64,000 nucleotides of DNA, taken from CALWZE01 sp036644375 (GTDB lineage Bacteria; Bacillota; Clostridia; Oscillospirales; Ruminococcaceae). The notes beneath the pieces were generated by a model. That model was given only the letters and a program-made list of their open reading frames with translations. It searched no databases and was not told the origin of the DNA. Of this stretch, positions 27,657 to 36,239 are shown piece by piece. Within the stretch, counting starts at the first letter, position 1; the number at the start of each line of letters is the position of its first letter. The translations under genes and the position numbers were made by a program. The stretch covers positions 1-64,000 of the forward strand of contig JAVXQD010000006.1 of NCBI GenBank assembly GCA_036644375.1, written 5' to 3'.

Positions 27657-29378
27657 CTACTCGGCCGAAATGTAGTAATAGTATACAGGCTGCCCGCCAT
27701 TGACGAGAGTGAGCTCAATGCCATTCGGAAGAGATGCCTTTACAAGGTCGGCAACTTCATTTGCCTCTTCGGAGGTAATGTCCTCACCGTAAATAATTGT
27801 CATAAAACCGGTGGCTTTTCTTGATAGCTTTTTTGCGAGCTTAACCGCCGCCTTTGCGATATCCTTTTCGACGTACAGGAGCTTTCCTCCGCTGATTCCG
27901 AGAATTTCACCCTCGTGTATATCATGTCCGTCAAAGTCGGTGTCGCGGGCTGCAAAGGTTATCTGCCCGGTTGTAACAGCGTCTGCTGCGCTATTCATGG
28001 CAATGATATTTTCGGACAGCGTGGCATCCGGGTTGAACGCAAGCAGGGAGGAAATTCCCTGCGGAATCGTGCGGGTGGTGAGCACAACAGCCTTGCGGTC
28101 AGCCAGCTTGCATGCCTGCTCGGAGGCCATAATTATATTTTTATTGTTTGGAAGAACAATTACGTTTTTGGCCGGGATCGATTGTATTGCACTCAGAATG
28201 TCGTCTGTGGAGGGATTCATAGTCTGACCGCCGCTGACAATTCTGTCGACTCCCAGCTCGGAGAACAAATCCTTAAGACCTTCGCCGGAGCTTACGGACA
28301 CAAATCCATATTCGATATTTTCATCGGCAGGGACATAAATAAAGTTCTCGGTCTGCGCTGCCGAATCGGCTTTTTCCGCAGCTACTGCCTTTTCCGCCTC
28401 GCTCATGACAGAGATATTATTTTTCTGATTTTCGTAAAACTGCTCTTTCATGTTCTCGATTTTGATTTTCGAGAGATAGCCGTGCTGCAAGGCCGCCTGA
28501 AGAGCGTCTCCCGGCGTACCGGTGTGAACATGGCACTTGATAAGCTCATCGTCATCGACGACGACGGCGCTCTCTCCGATTGTCTCAAGATATGCGCGAA
28601 GCTTTTTGGCATCGGCTTTTTTGTCGGCGTACTTCATCACAAGAAATTCGGTGCAATAGCAGTTTTCCATATTGGGGTCAAAGACATCCTCGTTGTATGC
28701 GCCGGTTGTCTTTGCGGCTGATGCTGCTTTGTTTTCCGCTTCTGTGGGAACTGCACTTGCGGGTATAATACCCTTGCCGTCAAAAACGCTGAGCATACCC
28801 TCAAATATATAGCAAAGACCCTGTCCGCCGGAATCAACAACACCGGCCTTTTTTAAAACAGGCAGCATTTCCGGAGTCTGCTCAAGGGTCTCATCGGCAA
28901 TTTGGCAGATATAAGCCCAGAGTTCAGCCGGTTCCTTGTCCTGCCACACCTGCGTTGCGTGCTCTGCGGCAACGCGGGACACAGTGAGCATGGTTCCCTC
29001 GGTAGGATTCATGACAGCCTTGTAGGCGGACTCGACGCCCTTTGTGAGCGAATTTGACAAATCCTCTGAGGATGCGGCGACACGTCCTTGAAGCTTGCGG
29101 GAAAATCCGCGAAACAGCAGCGAAAGAATAACTCCCGAGTTGCCGCGCGCCCCGCGAAGCAGCGCCGAGGCGGTTGTCTGTGCAACAGCTTCAACAGTGC
29201 AGTCGTCCGGCATTTTTTTAAGCTCGGGCAAAGCCGAGCATATGGTCATTGACATGTTGGTTCCGGTATCTCCGTCAGGAACGGGAAATACGTTCAGTTC
29301 ATCGACAACGTTTTTCAAATTGGCAATATTATTTGCACCCGAAATAATGCTGTCGCGCAATAAAGCTCCAGAAATCAT
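27657..29378 (-). CDS. fakA: Fatty acid kinase catalytic subunit FakA (DhaL domain, YloV-like)
   Basis: FakA phosphorylates fatty acids bound to DegV-type FakB proteins for entry into phospholipid synthesis. The 573-residue protein has an N-terminal DhaL/Dak2 ATP-binding domain with FPVPDGDTGTNM (about residues 31-42) and GARGNSGVILS, a middle domain and a C-terminal FakB-like dimerisation part. GGAGGA precedes the ATG. Gls24 lies 26 bases upstream and recG follows, the order found in many Firmicutes. No fakB gene is in the window. Confidence 0.92.
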   Translation of the reverse strand: MISGALLRDSIISGANNIANLKNVVDELNVFPVPDGDTGTNMSMTICSALPELKKMPDDCTVEAVAQTTASALLRGARGNSGVILSLLFRGFSRKLQGRVAASSEDLSNSLTKGVESAYKAVMNPTEGTMLTVSRVAAEHATQVWQDKEPAELWAYICQIADETLEQTPEMLPVLKKAGVVDSGGQGLCYIFEGMLSVFDGKGIIPASAVPTEAENKAASAAKTTGAYNEDVFDPNMENCYCTEFLVMKYADKKADAKKLRAYLETIGESAVVVDDDELIKCHVHTGTPGDALQAALQHGYLSKIKIENMKEQFYENQKNNISVMSEAEKAVAAEKADSAAQTENFIYVPADENIEYGFVSVSSGEGLKDLFSELGVDRIVSGGQTMNPSTDDILSAIQSIPAKNVIVLPNNKNIIMASEQACKLADRKAVVLTTRTIPQGISSLLAFNPDATLSENIIAMNSAADAVTTGQITFAARDTDFDGHDIHEGEILGISGGKLLYVEKDIAKAAVKLAKKLSRKATGFMTIIYGEDITSEEANEVADLVKASLPNGIELTLVNGGQPVYYYYISAE

Positions 29379-29404
29379 TATTATTCGTCCTCCAAAATTG
29401 GCAG

Positions 29405-29758
29405 CTACTCGGCTACCATCTCATCAACAAAAACGTTGACAGCGCTGACCGACAGCCCGGAGGACTGTTCGACCGCATATTTGACCTTGTTGGCTATGCT
29501 CTCGACTATTGCCGCAATGTTGACGCCGTAGACAACTTTTATGTGAAGCTCAATGTTGAGCTTGCCGTTGGATTCGCTTACACGCACACCTTTTTCCGGA
29601 AAATTCTTTCCGAACAGCAGTGAGCGTATGCCCTCGACTGTACCGCTGGTTGCCATTCCCTTGACGCCGTAGCATTGAGAAGAGGTTGTTCCGACAAGAT
29701 TTGCAAAAAATTCGGGGCTGAGGGTAACCGTTCCGAGCTCAGTTGCGATTTTTACCAT
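29405..29758 (-). CDS. Asp23/Gls24 family protein (YloU-like)
   Basis: A 117-residue Gls24-domain protein, thought to act in envelope stress or alkaline shock tolerance. It shows the family pattern GTVTLSPEFFANLVG and NIAAIVESIANKVKYAVE. AAAGGA lies 12 bases before the ATG. It is the first gene of the gls24-fakA-recG-dac run, with a promoter about 70 bases upstream. Confidence 0.92.
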   Translation of the reverse strand: MVKIATELGTVTLSPEFFANLVGTTSSQCYGVKGMATSGTVEGIRSLLFGKNFPEKGVRVSESNGKLNIELHIKVVYGVNIAAIVESIANKVKYAVEQSSGLSVSAVNVFVDEMVAE

Positions 29759-29827
29759 AATTATACTATCCTTTCAAGGAATTTGATAATATTCAACAAT
29801 GATTATGCTTAATTTTTATCATATTAT

Positions 29828-29857
29828 ATAATACCTTAAATGGCAGACCGGTGTCAA
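29828..29857 (-). promoter_or_regulatory. Promoter of the gls24-fakA-recG-dac operon
   Basis: On the minus strand TTGACA (29857-29852) and TATTAT (29833-29828) are separated by 18 bases, upstream of the gls24 ATG at 29758. Confidence 0.6.
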
Positions 29858-29952
29858 GAAAACAACAGTATTTTGATGCTTCTTTTTTATAATGGCACAT
29901 TTATACGCAAGAATTTCTTTTTAAGTGACATCTCATAAGGGAAGGAAGATCA

Positions 29953-31362
29953 TCAAATTTTGATTTTCATCCATTTGCCTTTTTTAAATCGGATTGAGGT
30001 CATTATAAGACGTATAAACTGATCTAAGATAAGTCCTGCCCATGCGCCGATAAGTCCGAAATGCAGCACGTAAATCATCAGTGCGGCAATACCGGGGCGC
30101 AGCAGCCCGACATTTATAAATGAGACAAGGGCGGTGTATTTTGCGTCTCCGCTTCCGCGCAGACATCCGGAATAGATAACCTGTGAAATCTGGAAAAACA
30201 CAATGACGGTCATCAGCTGCATTATTATCGTGCCGTCATGAATGACCTCGGGAGTTTTTGTAAACCATGAAAAAATATATTTTCCGAATATCAGATAGGT
30301 TAGGCTGAGAACAGAGGAGCACACAAATCCGCAGCGCTGGCAAAACGAGCCGTATACCTTTGCAAGGTCGGGTCGCTTTTCGCCGAGAGAGTACCCGACA
30401 AGCGCGACGGCTGCGACAGACAGGCCGTCTCCGAAGGAGAACGAGATAGTGAGAATGTTTTGCGCAATTTGATGGGTGGAAAAGGCGACGGTTCCGAGAC
30501 TCGCGATTATTTTTGCATTAATCAGAAAGCCAGTGCGCAAGAACACCTGTTCAAGCAATGCACTTGACCCGATCACGGCGAGAGACCTGACCGATTGCTT
30601 ATCATAGATTCCATGTGTTTTGAGACGGATATAGACAAAGTTGTCACAGTGCAGAATTGATGCGATTGCCATTCCGAGACCGACCGCAGCTCCGATTACC
30701 GTTGCAATTGCAGCGCCTGCGACACCGAGCTTTGGAAATCCGAGATGACCGTTTATCAGAATGTAGTTAAACACTATATTCACAAGGTTGCTGGCTATAC
30801 TTGTTTTCATTGAAATCTTTGTGTTTCCCGAACCGGTTTGAGCTGCGTTGATTACAAGTGTAAGGGCATTGAACACAAATCCGCCCGCAAGAATGCTGAA
30901 ATAGGCGACAGCGGATTTATGCGTATCCGGCTGTGAGCCGACGAAATGCATGATATCACCCGCAAAAACTATTGCAAGCGTGGAGACGACAGCCACAATC
31001 ACAGCGGTGATTATAAGTGCGAGCTTGAGCACGCGAACTGCGCTCTCTCTGTTGTTTTCACCCTTGCGCCTTGCGACAAGAGCGGATACGGCAGGAGCAA
31101 GCGCCAGAAATGGCGCAAGACAGAGCATTTTAGGCTGCTGTGTAAGCCCGACGGCGGCAATTGCATAGTCACCGAGCACGGATACCATCATTGTGTCTAC
31201 GAAGCCCACAACGGCAAGCAGTGCCGATTCAAGAACAGATGGCCATGCCATTTTGAGAGTTCTTTTAAGGATAAGGCGATTATCCGGAATTTCACCGCGG
31301 ATTTCATCCGGCTTTAAATGACTTTTGGCATCAAATACTTTGTACAATAAGTTGTTTTTCAT
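29953..31362 (-). CDS. MATE family efflux transporter
   Basis: A 469-residue polytopic membrane protein with about twelve helices in two related halves, typical of multidrug and toxic compound extrusion exporters driven by sodium or proton gradients. The first helix reads AWPSVLESALLAVVGFVDTMMV, in keeping with the family's PxxL...D pattern, and the second half repeats it. The N-terminal 30 residues are hydrophilic. It follows the rny terminator and appears to be its own unit. Substrate unknown. Confidence 0.9.
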   Translation of the reverse strand: MKNNLLYKVFDAKSHLKPDEIRGEIPDNRLILKRTLKMAWPSVLESALLAVVGFVDTMMVSVLGDYAIAAVGLTQQPKMLCLAPFLALAPAVSALVARRKGENNRESAVRVLKLALIITAVIVAVVSTLAIVFAGDIMHFVGSQPDTHKSAVAYFSILAGGFVFNALTLVINAAQTGSGNTKISMKTSIASNLVNIVFNYILINGHLGFPKLGVAGAAIATVIGAAVGLGMAIASILHCDNFVYIRLKTHGIYDKQSVRSLAVIGSSALLEQVFLRTGFLINAKIIASLGTVAFSTHQIAQNILTISFSFGDGLSVAAVALVGYSLGEKRPDLAKVYGSFCQRCGFVCSSVLSLTYLIFGKYIFSWFTKTPEVIHDGTIIMQLMTVIVFFQISQVIYSGCLRGSGDAKYTALVSFINVGLLRPGIAALMIYVLHFGLIGAWAGLILDQFIRLIMTSIRFKKGKWMKIKI

Positions 31363-31397
31363 AATCGGTTCACCAAATTACCAAATTGAAGTTTAAA

Positions 31398-31440
31398 ACA
31401 AAAAAGATATTCCGAACGACCCGCATGGAATCGTTCGGAA
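31398..31440 (-). terminator. Terminator of rny
   Basis: TTCCGAACGA (31410-31419) pairs with TCGTTCGGAA (31431-31440); on the minus strand the stem is followed by TATCTTTTTTG. It lies about 20 bases past the rny stop codon. Confidence 0.85.
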
Positions 31441-31457
31441 CAGCATGTGAATTAAAA

Positions 31458-33014
31458 CTATTTTGCGTATTCGACCGCCCTGCTCTCGCGGATGACATTG
31501 ACCTTGATTTGGCCCGGGTAGTTAAGCTCATCCTCGATGCGCTTGACTATGTCCCTGGCGACAATTACAAGATGGTCATCGTCGATAGACTCGGGCTTTA
31601 CTATAATGCGAACCTCACGCCCCGCCTGAATTGCAAATGAGCGCTCTACGCCCTCAAAGGAGTTTGCAATTTCTTCAAGCTTTTCGAGACGCTTGATATA
31701 GTTCTCGAGATTCTCGCTGCGCGCGCCGGGTCTTGCCGCCGAAATGGCGTCAGCCGCCATAATGATAAATGCAAGCGGGGTTTTCGCCTCAACGTCGCCG
31801 TGGTGCGCCTCTATGGCGTGAATAATCTCGGGATTCTCCTTATATCTCTTTGCAACCTCAACGCCAAGCTGGATATGTGTGCCCTCCATCTCGTGGTCGA
31901 GAGCCTTGCCGATATCGTGGAGCAGACCGGCGCGGCGTGCCATTGAAACGTCAATTCCGAGTTCTGCCGCCAGCATACCGGACAAAAGGGAGACCTCAAC
32001 GCTGTGCTGAAGAACATTTTGACCGTAGCTGGTGCGGTAATGCAGCCTGCCGAGAAGCTTGACAAGCTCGGGGTGAATGCCGGTTACACCGACATCAAGA
32101 ACGACACGCTCGCCCTCTTTTTTAATAATTTGATCCACTTCACGGCGAGATTTTTCAACAACCTCTTCGATCCGCGCAGGATGTATGCGTCCGTCATAGA
32201 TAAGCTTTTCAAGTGCGAGACGGGCGACCTCACGGCGAATCGGGTCAAAGCTCGACACGGTGATTGCCTCGGGCGTGTCATCTATTATAAGATCTACACC
32301 CGTGACGGTCTCAAGAGTTCTGATATTGCGTCCCTCGCGGCCTATGATGCGACCCTTCATCTCGTCATTTGGAAGTGCGACGACAGAGACAGTGGCTTCT
32401 GAGGTATAGTCAGCGGCACAGCGCGAGATGGCAAGGGACAGCACGTTGCGTGCCATATTGTCCGCATCGTCTTTCAGCTGCTGCTCGTAATAATTTATGC
32501 GAACGGCTTTTTCGTGGAAAAGCTCGGTTTCAAGCTGTGACATGAGAAGGGACTTTGCCTGTTCGGCAGAAAAGCCCGAGATTTTTTCAAGCATATCAAA
32601 TTGGCTTTTTTTGAGATTTTCCGCATCAGCCAATTTTTCGGCAAGATCCGAGGTCTTTTTGCCGAGTCTTGCTTCCTCGGCTTCAAACTGTTCAACCTTG
32701 CGGTCGAGATTTTCCTCTTTTTGAATAATTCTGCGTTCCTGACGCTGAACTTCATTTCTGCGCTCGCGAAGCTCGCGTTCCGACTCGTTGCGCATTCTGA
32801 AGATTTCGTCCTTAGATTCGATAATTACTTCTTTTCGCTTTTGTTCAGCGGATTTTATAGCGTCGTTTACTATTCTTTTTGCTTCGTCCTCAGCGGAACC
32901 TATACGGGCCTCCGCTACCTTGCGACGATATGCGACTCCTCCATAAAAACATACGGCTCCTGACAGGATTGCCGTAACAACCGCTGAAACAACAGCTGCA
33001 ATAATTGGGCTCAT
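31458..33014 (-). CDS. rny: Ribonuclease Y
   Basis: Membrane-anchored endoribonuclease that starts mRNA decay in Firmicutes. The 518-residue protein has an N-terminal transmembrane helix (about 4-25), a long coiled coil rich in Glu, Arg and Lys (about 30-200), a KH domain with GRIIGREGRNIRTLE, and an HD domain with LLHDIGKALDHE. GGAGGA precedes the ATG. A promoter lies about 115 bases upstream, and a terminator follows directly. Confidence 0.97.
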   Translation of the reverse strand: MSPIIAAVVSAVVTAILSGAVCFYGGVAYRRKVAEARIGSAEDEAKRIVNDAIKSAEQKRKEVIIESKDEIFRMRNESERELRERRNEVQRQERRIIQKEENLDRKVEQFEAEEARLGKKTSDLAEKLADAENLKKSQFDMLEKISGFSAEQAKSLLMSQLETELFHEKAVRINYYEQQLKDDADNMARNVLSLAISRCAADYTSEATVSVVALPNDEMKGRIIGREGRNIRTLETVTGVDLIIDDTPEAITVSSFDPIRREVARLALEKLIYDGRIHPARIEEVVEKSRREVDQIIKKEGERVVLDVGVTGIHPELVKLLGRLHYRTSYGQNVLQHSVEVSLLSGMLAAELGIDVSMARRAGLLHDIGKALDHEMEGTHIQLGVEVAKRYKENPEIIHAIEAHHGDVEAKTPLAFIIMAADAISAARPGARSENLENYIKRLEKLEEIANSFEGVERSFAIQAGREVRIIVKPESIDDDHLVIVARDIVKRIEDELNYPGQIKVNVIRESRAVEYAK

Positions 33015-33126
33015 TGTTTCGTGGTCCTCCGATTTTCAGATTTTCTTTATAATTTTTAATAATTCAGAAATATGTCGTTTAAATACCGACCATTGGTTCA
33101 GCCGATATATAAATGTCCAATGATAT

Positions 33127-33154
33127 TTTATATGTATTAAGGTACACTTGTCAA
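33127..33154 (-). promoter_or_regulatory. Promoter of rny
   Basis: Minus-strand TTGACA (33154-33149) and TATAAA (33132-33127) with a 16-base spacer, diverging from the thrS promoter 30 bases away. Confidence 0.55.
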
Positions 33155-33181
33155 TACATTCTGTATATTCAATTAAATTTC

Positions 33182-33211
33182 TTGACACAGGCAGGCTGAA
33201 TATGATATAAA
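33182..33211 (+). promoter_or_regulatory. Promoter of the T-box-thrS unit
   Basis: TTGACA (33182-33187) and TATAAA (33206-33211) separated by 18 bases, followed about 20 bases later by the T-box stem I. Confidence 0.65.
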
Positions 33212-33230
33212 TTTAAGTATAAATTAAAGC

Positions 33231-33475
33231 TGTGAGGGCAAACAGACGCTTGCGGCGGGCTTTTTACAAGAGATGCGCTTCATCAGGCTGAAAGAGCGCA
33301 GAAGCCGCGCAAATACGATACCATTGCCCGAGTGTGCCGAATTCAATCGGTGCCGTTTGCGAAGCGTTATATTCGCACCGTGAGGGGCGTGCTGTGCGCG
33401 CAATTCGGGTGGAACCGTGGAGTTATATACTTCACCCCGTGAAATTATTTCGGGGTGAGGTATTTTTATTTGCTT
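33231..33475 (+). promoter_or_regulatory. T-box riboswitch, threonine-specific
   Basis: Leader that senses uncharged tRNA-Thr and controls thrS by antitermination. The stem I base is GGGCAA (33236-33241) with TTGCCC (33324-33329). Just inside its 3' side is ACC at 33320-33322 followed by A, in the usual specifier position, and ACC is a Thr codon. The T-box sequence TTCGGGTGGAACCGTGG is at 33404-33420. The competing terminator is TTCACCCCG with CGGGGTGAGG (33431-33460), followed by TATTTTTATTTG. Specifier identity agrees with the gene downstream. Confidence 0.93.
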
Positions 33476-33537
33476 TTTTTCTTCATTCCATTGTTGTAAA
33501 AAGCGAAAAAACTGTTTCAGAAAGGTGAAATATTATT

Positions 33538-35478
33538 ATGTCCATTGTAAAGGTATCGCTTAAGGGCGATGTAAAGGAATTTGAAAAGGGAATAACTGCG
33601 GCGGAAATTGCGAAAAGCATCGGTGCGGGTCTGTACAAGGCGGCGTGTGCATGTGAAATCGACGGTGAGGTGTGCGACCTGCGCACTCCGATAGACAGGG
33701 ACTGTGAGTTGGGAATTCTGACCTTTGGCAGCAACGGAGGCAAGCGCGCGTTCCGCCATACTGCCAGCCATATTCTCGCACAGGCGGTCAAGCGCCTGTT
33801 CCCCGAAACCAAGCTTGCAATCGGCCCTGCGATTGAGGACGGATTTTATTACGATTTTGATTGCGCAAAGCCTTTCAGTCAGGAAGATTTGGAAAAAATC
33901 GAAGCCGAGATGAAAAAAATAGTCAAGGAATGCATTCCGATTGAGATGCTGAAGGTGTCGGCTGACGAGGCGCGAGCTATCGAAAAGGATGAGCCTTATA
34001 AATCAGAGCTTCTTGAGGAGCACGCCTCAAAGGGAGAGGAGCTTGTGTTCTATAAGCAGGGCGATTTCATCGATCTGTGCGCGGGACCGCATCTTATGGA
34101 TACAAGCGCGGTTAAGGCGTTTAAGCTGACAAGTGCGACCGGTGCATATTGGCGCGGAGATTCGAAAAAAGCAATGCTCTGCCGTGTGTACGGCACTGCT
34201 TTTCCAAAGACGTCGGAGCTTGAGGAGCATCTTGCCCGCATAGAGGACGCGAAAAAGCGCGATCACAATAAAATAGGCCGCGAACTTGAATATTTTACAA
34301 CATCCGACGTTATAGGGCAGGGTCTGCCGATTCTTTTGCCGAAGGGAGCGCGCACAATTCAGATTTTGCAGCGTTTTGTCGAGGACGAGGAGCAAAAACG
34401 CGGATACCTTTTGACAAAAACGCCCCTTATGGCAAAGCGTGAGCTTTACAAAATCAGCGGTCACTGGGATCACTATCAGGATGGCATGTTCATTTTCGGA
34501 GATCCGAACGATGAAACGAAGGATTGTTTTGCCCTGCGACCGATGACCTGTCCGTTTCAGTATCAGGTTTTTCTGAACCGCAAGCGCTCATACCGAGATT
34601 TGCCAATGCGGCTCGGAGAGACGAGCACGCTGTTCCGCAATGAGGATTCAGGCGAGATGCACGGACTTATCCGTGTCCGCCAGTTCACAATCAGCGAGGG
34701 ACATTTGATAGTCCGTCCCGACCAGCTTGAGGAGGAGTTCAAGGGCTGCCTTGCGCTTGCAAAATTCATGCTTGAGACAATAGGCCTTGAGGAGGATTGC
34801 AGCTATCGCTTCAGTCAGTGGGATCCCAAGCACAGCGAAAAGTATGAGGGAACCGCCGAGCAGTGGGAAGAAGCACAGGGAGTTATGAAAAGAATTCTCG
34901 ACCACCTCGGGGTAAAATATGAAATAGGAATTGACGAGGCGGCGTTCTATGGACCGAAGCTCGATGTTCAGATAAAAAATGTCCACGGCAAGGAAGACAC
35001 GCTAATTACTATACAGATAGATATGCTGCTCGCGCAAAAATTCGGAATGGAATATATCGGCGAGGACGGTCTGCCCAAGCTGCCATATATCATCCACCGC
35101 ACCTCGATGGGCTGCTATGAACGCACGCTTGCGCTTTTGCTTGAAAAATATGCCGGTGCTCTCCCTATGTGGATTGCTCCCGAACAGGTGCGTATCATAC
35201 CGATAAGCGAGGCTCATCACGCATACGCCGATGAGATAAAGTCAAGACTTGAAGAGGTGGGGCTAAGGGTCGAGAACGATAAGCGCAATGAAAAAATGGG
35301 CTATAAAATTCGCGAAGCACAGCTTCAAAAAGTGCCATATATGCTCGTTGTCGGAGACAAGGAGCACGAGAGCGGCACGGTCGCGGTTCGCTCCCGCAAG
35401 GACGGAGATAACGGCACGATGCCGCTTGAGCAGTTCATAGAAGCTGCGATAAAGGAAGTTGCAACAAGAGCACTGTAA
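33538..35478 (+). CDS. thrS: Threonine--tRNA ligase
   Basis: Class II synthetase charging tRNA-Thr. The 646-residue protein has an N-terminal TGS domain (about 1-62), the editing domain with HTASHILAQAVKRLF, the catalytic core with LRPMTCPFQYQVF and FRNEDSGEMHGLIRVRQF, and a C-terminal anticodon-binding domain (about 540-640). GAAAGG lies about 11 bases before the ATG. It is transcribed from a T-box-controlled promoter, so expression rises when threonine charging is low. Confidence 0.97.
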   Translation: MSIVKVSLKGDVKEFEKGITAAEIAKSIGAGLYKAACACEIDGEVCDLRTPIDRDCELGILTFGSNGGKRAFRHTASHILAQAVKRLFPETKLAIGPAIEDGFYYDFDCAKPFSQEDLEKIEAEMKKIVKECIPIEMLKVSADEARAIEKDEPYKSELLEEHASKGEELVFYKQGDFIDLCAGPHLMDTSAVKAFKLTSATGAYWRGDSKKAMLCRVYGTAFPKTSELEEHLARIEDAKKRDHNKIGRELEYFTTSDVIGQGLPILLPKGARTIQILQRFVEDEEQKRGYLLTKTPLMAKRELYKISGHWDHYQDGMFIFGDPNDETKDCFALRPMTCPFQYQVFLNRKRSYRDLPMRLGETSTLFRNEDSGEMHGLIRVRQFTISEGHLIVRPDQLEEEFKGCLALAKFMLETIGLEEDCSYRFSQWDPKHSEKYEGTAEQWEEAQGVMKRILDHLGVKYEIGIDEAAFYGPKLDVQIKNVHGKEDTLITIQIDMLLAQKFGMEYIGEDGLPKLPYIIHRTSMGCYERTLALLLEKYAGALPMWIAPEQVRIIPISEAHHAYADEIKSRLEEVGLRVENDKRNEKMGYKIREAQLQKVPYMLVVGDKEHESGTVAVRSRKDGDNGTMPLEQFIEAAIKEVATRAL

Positions 35479-35520
35479 ATTACCCGACAGCCCGAGAGCG
35501 GCAGAGTTTGCAGATAGCAA

Positions 35521-35554
35521 GCAGGCAGGAATAAAAATCGCCTGCGGTATTTTT
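35521..35554 (+). terminator. Terminator of thrS
   Basis: GCAGGC (35521-35526) pairs with GCCTGC (35540-35545), followed by GGTATTTTTG. A second, longer stem-loop without a T tract lies just beyond (TAACGGTGTCGG 35567-35578 with CCGATACCGTTA 35596-35607). The rest of the gap to 35748 has no gene. Confidence 0.65.
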
Positions 35555-35748
35555 GCGAAAAACAGGTAACGGTGTCGGTCGCGGTTTATTCGCTTCCGAT
35601 ACCGTTATGCGCTTTGTCTGAGAATGGGTCTGTTCGGAGTTTGCAGTTCAGGATAAGCTGATTCTTCTTAAAAAACAATAGCGAATGAACGTGAAAGTCG
35701 ATAGATTTTATCTTTTTTTCGGTCAAATAAAAATAAAAATTAAATATA

Positions 35749-35777
35749 TTGACAAGCGGGGAAGTATTTGTTATGAT
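35749..35777 (+). promoter_or_regulatory. Promoter of tRNA-Lys
   Basis: Consensus TTGACA (35749-35754) and TATGAT (35772-35777) with an ideal 17-base spacer, about 30 bases before the mature tRNA. Confidence 0.8.
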
Positions 35778-35807
35778 ATTAAGGCTGTACAGCTCGAAAA
35801 AAGTCAT

Positions 35808-35883
35808 GAGATATTAGCTCAGTCGGCAGAGCAATTGCCTTTTAAGCAATGGGTCCGGAGTTCGAATCTCCGATATCTCACCA
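35808..35883 (+). tRNA. tRNA-Lys (anticodon TTT)
   Basis: A 76-base cloverleaf with acceptor stem GAGATAT/ATATCTC, D-arm sequence AGCTCAGTCGGCAGAGC, anticodon stem ATTGC/GCAAT around loop CTTTTAA (anticodon TTT at 35841-35843), T-arm GGAGTTCGAATCTCC and an encoded 3' CCA. It is monocistronic, with its own promoter and terminator. Confidence 0.98.
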
Positions 35884-35910
35884 TATCTAAATGGACTGTG
35901 CTCCATTCAA

Positions 35911-35937
35911 AAAGCCCCGCTTTTAGCGGGGCTTTTC
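35911..35937 (+). terminator. Terminator of tRNA-Lys
   Basis: AAGCCCCGC and GCGGGGCTT form a 9-bp stem with a five-base loop, followed by TTTTC, 28 bases past the tRNA CCA. Confidence 0.9.
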
Positions 35938-36101
35938 TCATACCGCAGCGTCATTCCTCCTCTTCTCCACAAAATCTTGCGCCGCAAGCTTTCGCGGGAG
36001 GCCATTGGACATGTGTTTTTCACCGTGCGCTTGGATATTTTTTTCGTCAAACAAGCACAAAGTAATCTGCCGTAGGATTTTTGAAATCCCACGGCTTTTT
36101 T
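35938..36101. other. Intergenic element with tiny minus-strand reading frame and terminator hairpin
   Basis: The gap between the tRNA terminator and the next gene holds no conventional gene. The minus strand from 36012 to 35938 encodes 24 residues (MSNGLPRKLAAQDF, then VEKRRNDAAV). The plus strand ends in a good terminator, GCCGTAGGATTT with AAATCCCACGGC and TTTTTT (36069-36101). From memory, similar stretches recur between genes in Clostridia, which would fit a repeated element or a small RNA, but I cannot verify this here. Confidence 0.35.
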
Positions 36102-36239
36102 GTTATTATTTTGACCACAAAGAGTATATACGGTTTTCTTAGGGGGTTCTGTTGAATATTGACTGTATAAAGCGACATATCCTGTAAAAGCTATCTGTTT
36201 CAACAGTTAATGGCATTTGATGGGAAGGGTGGGAAAATC

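Noticed and set aside
35808..35883. tRNA-Lys as an integration site of a mobile element
   Set aside because: No integrase gene and no direct repeat of the tRNA 3' end was seen in the window.
35685..36065. 126-codon plus-strand frame
   Set aside because: It runs through the tRNA-Lys gene and its terminator, so it is spurious.
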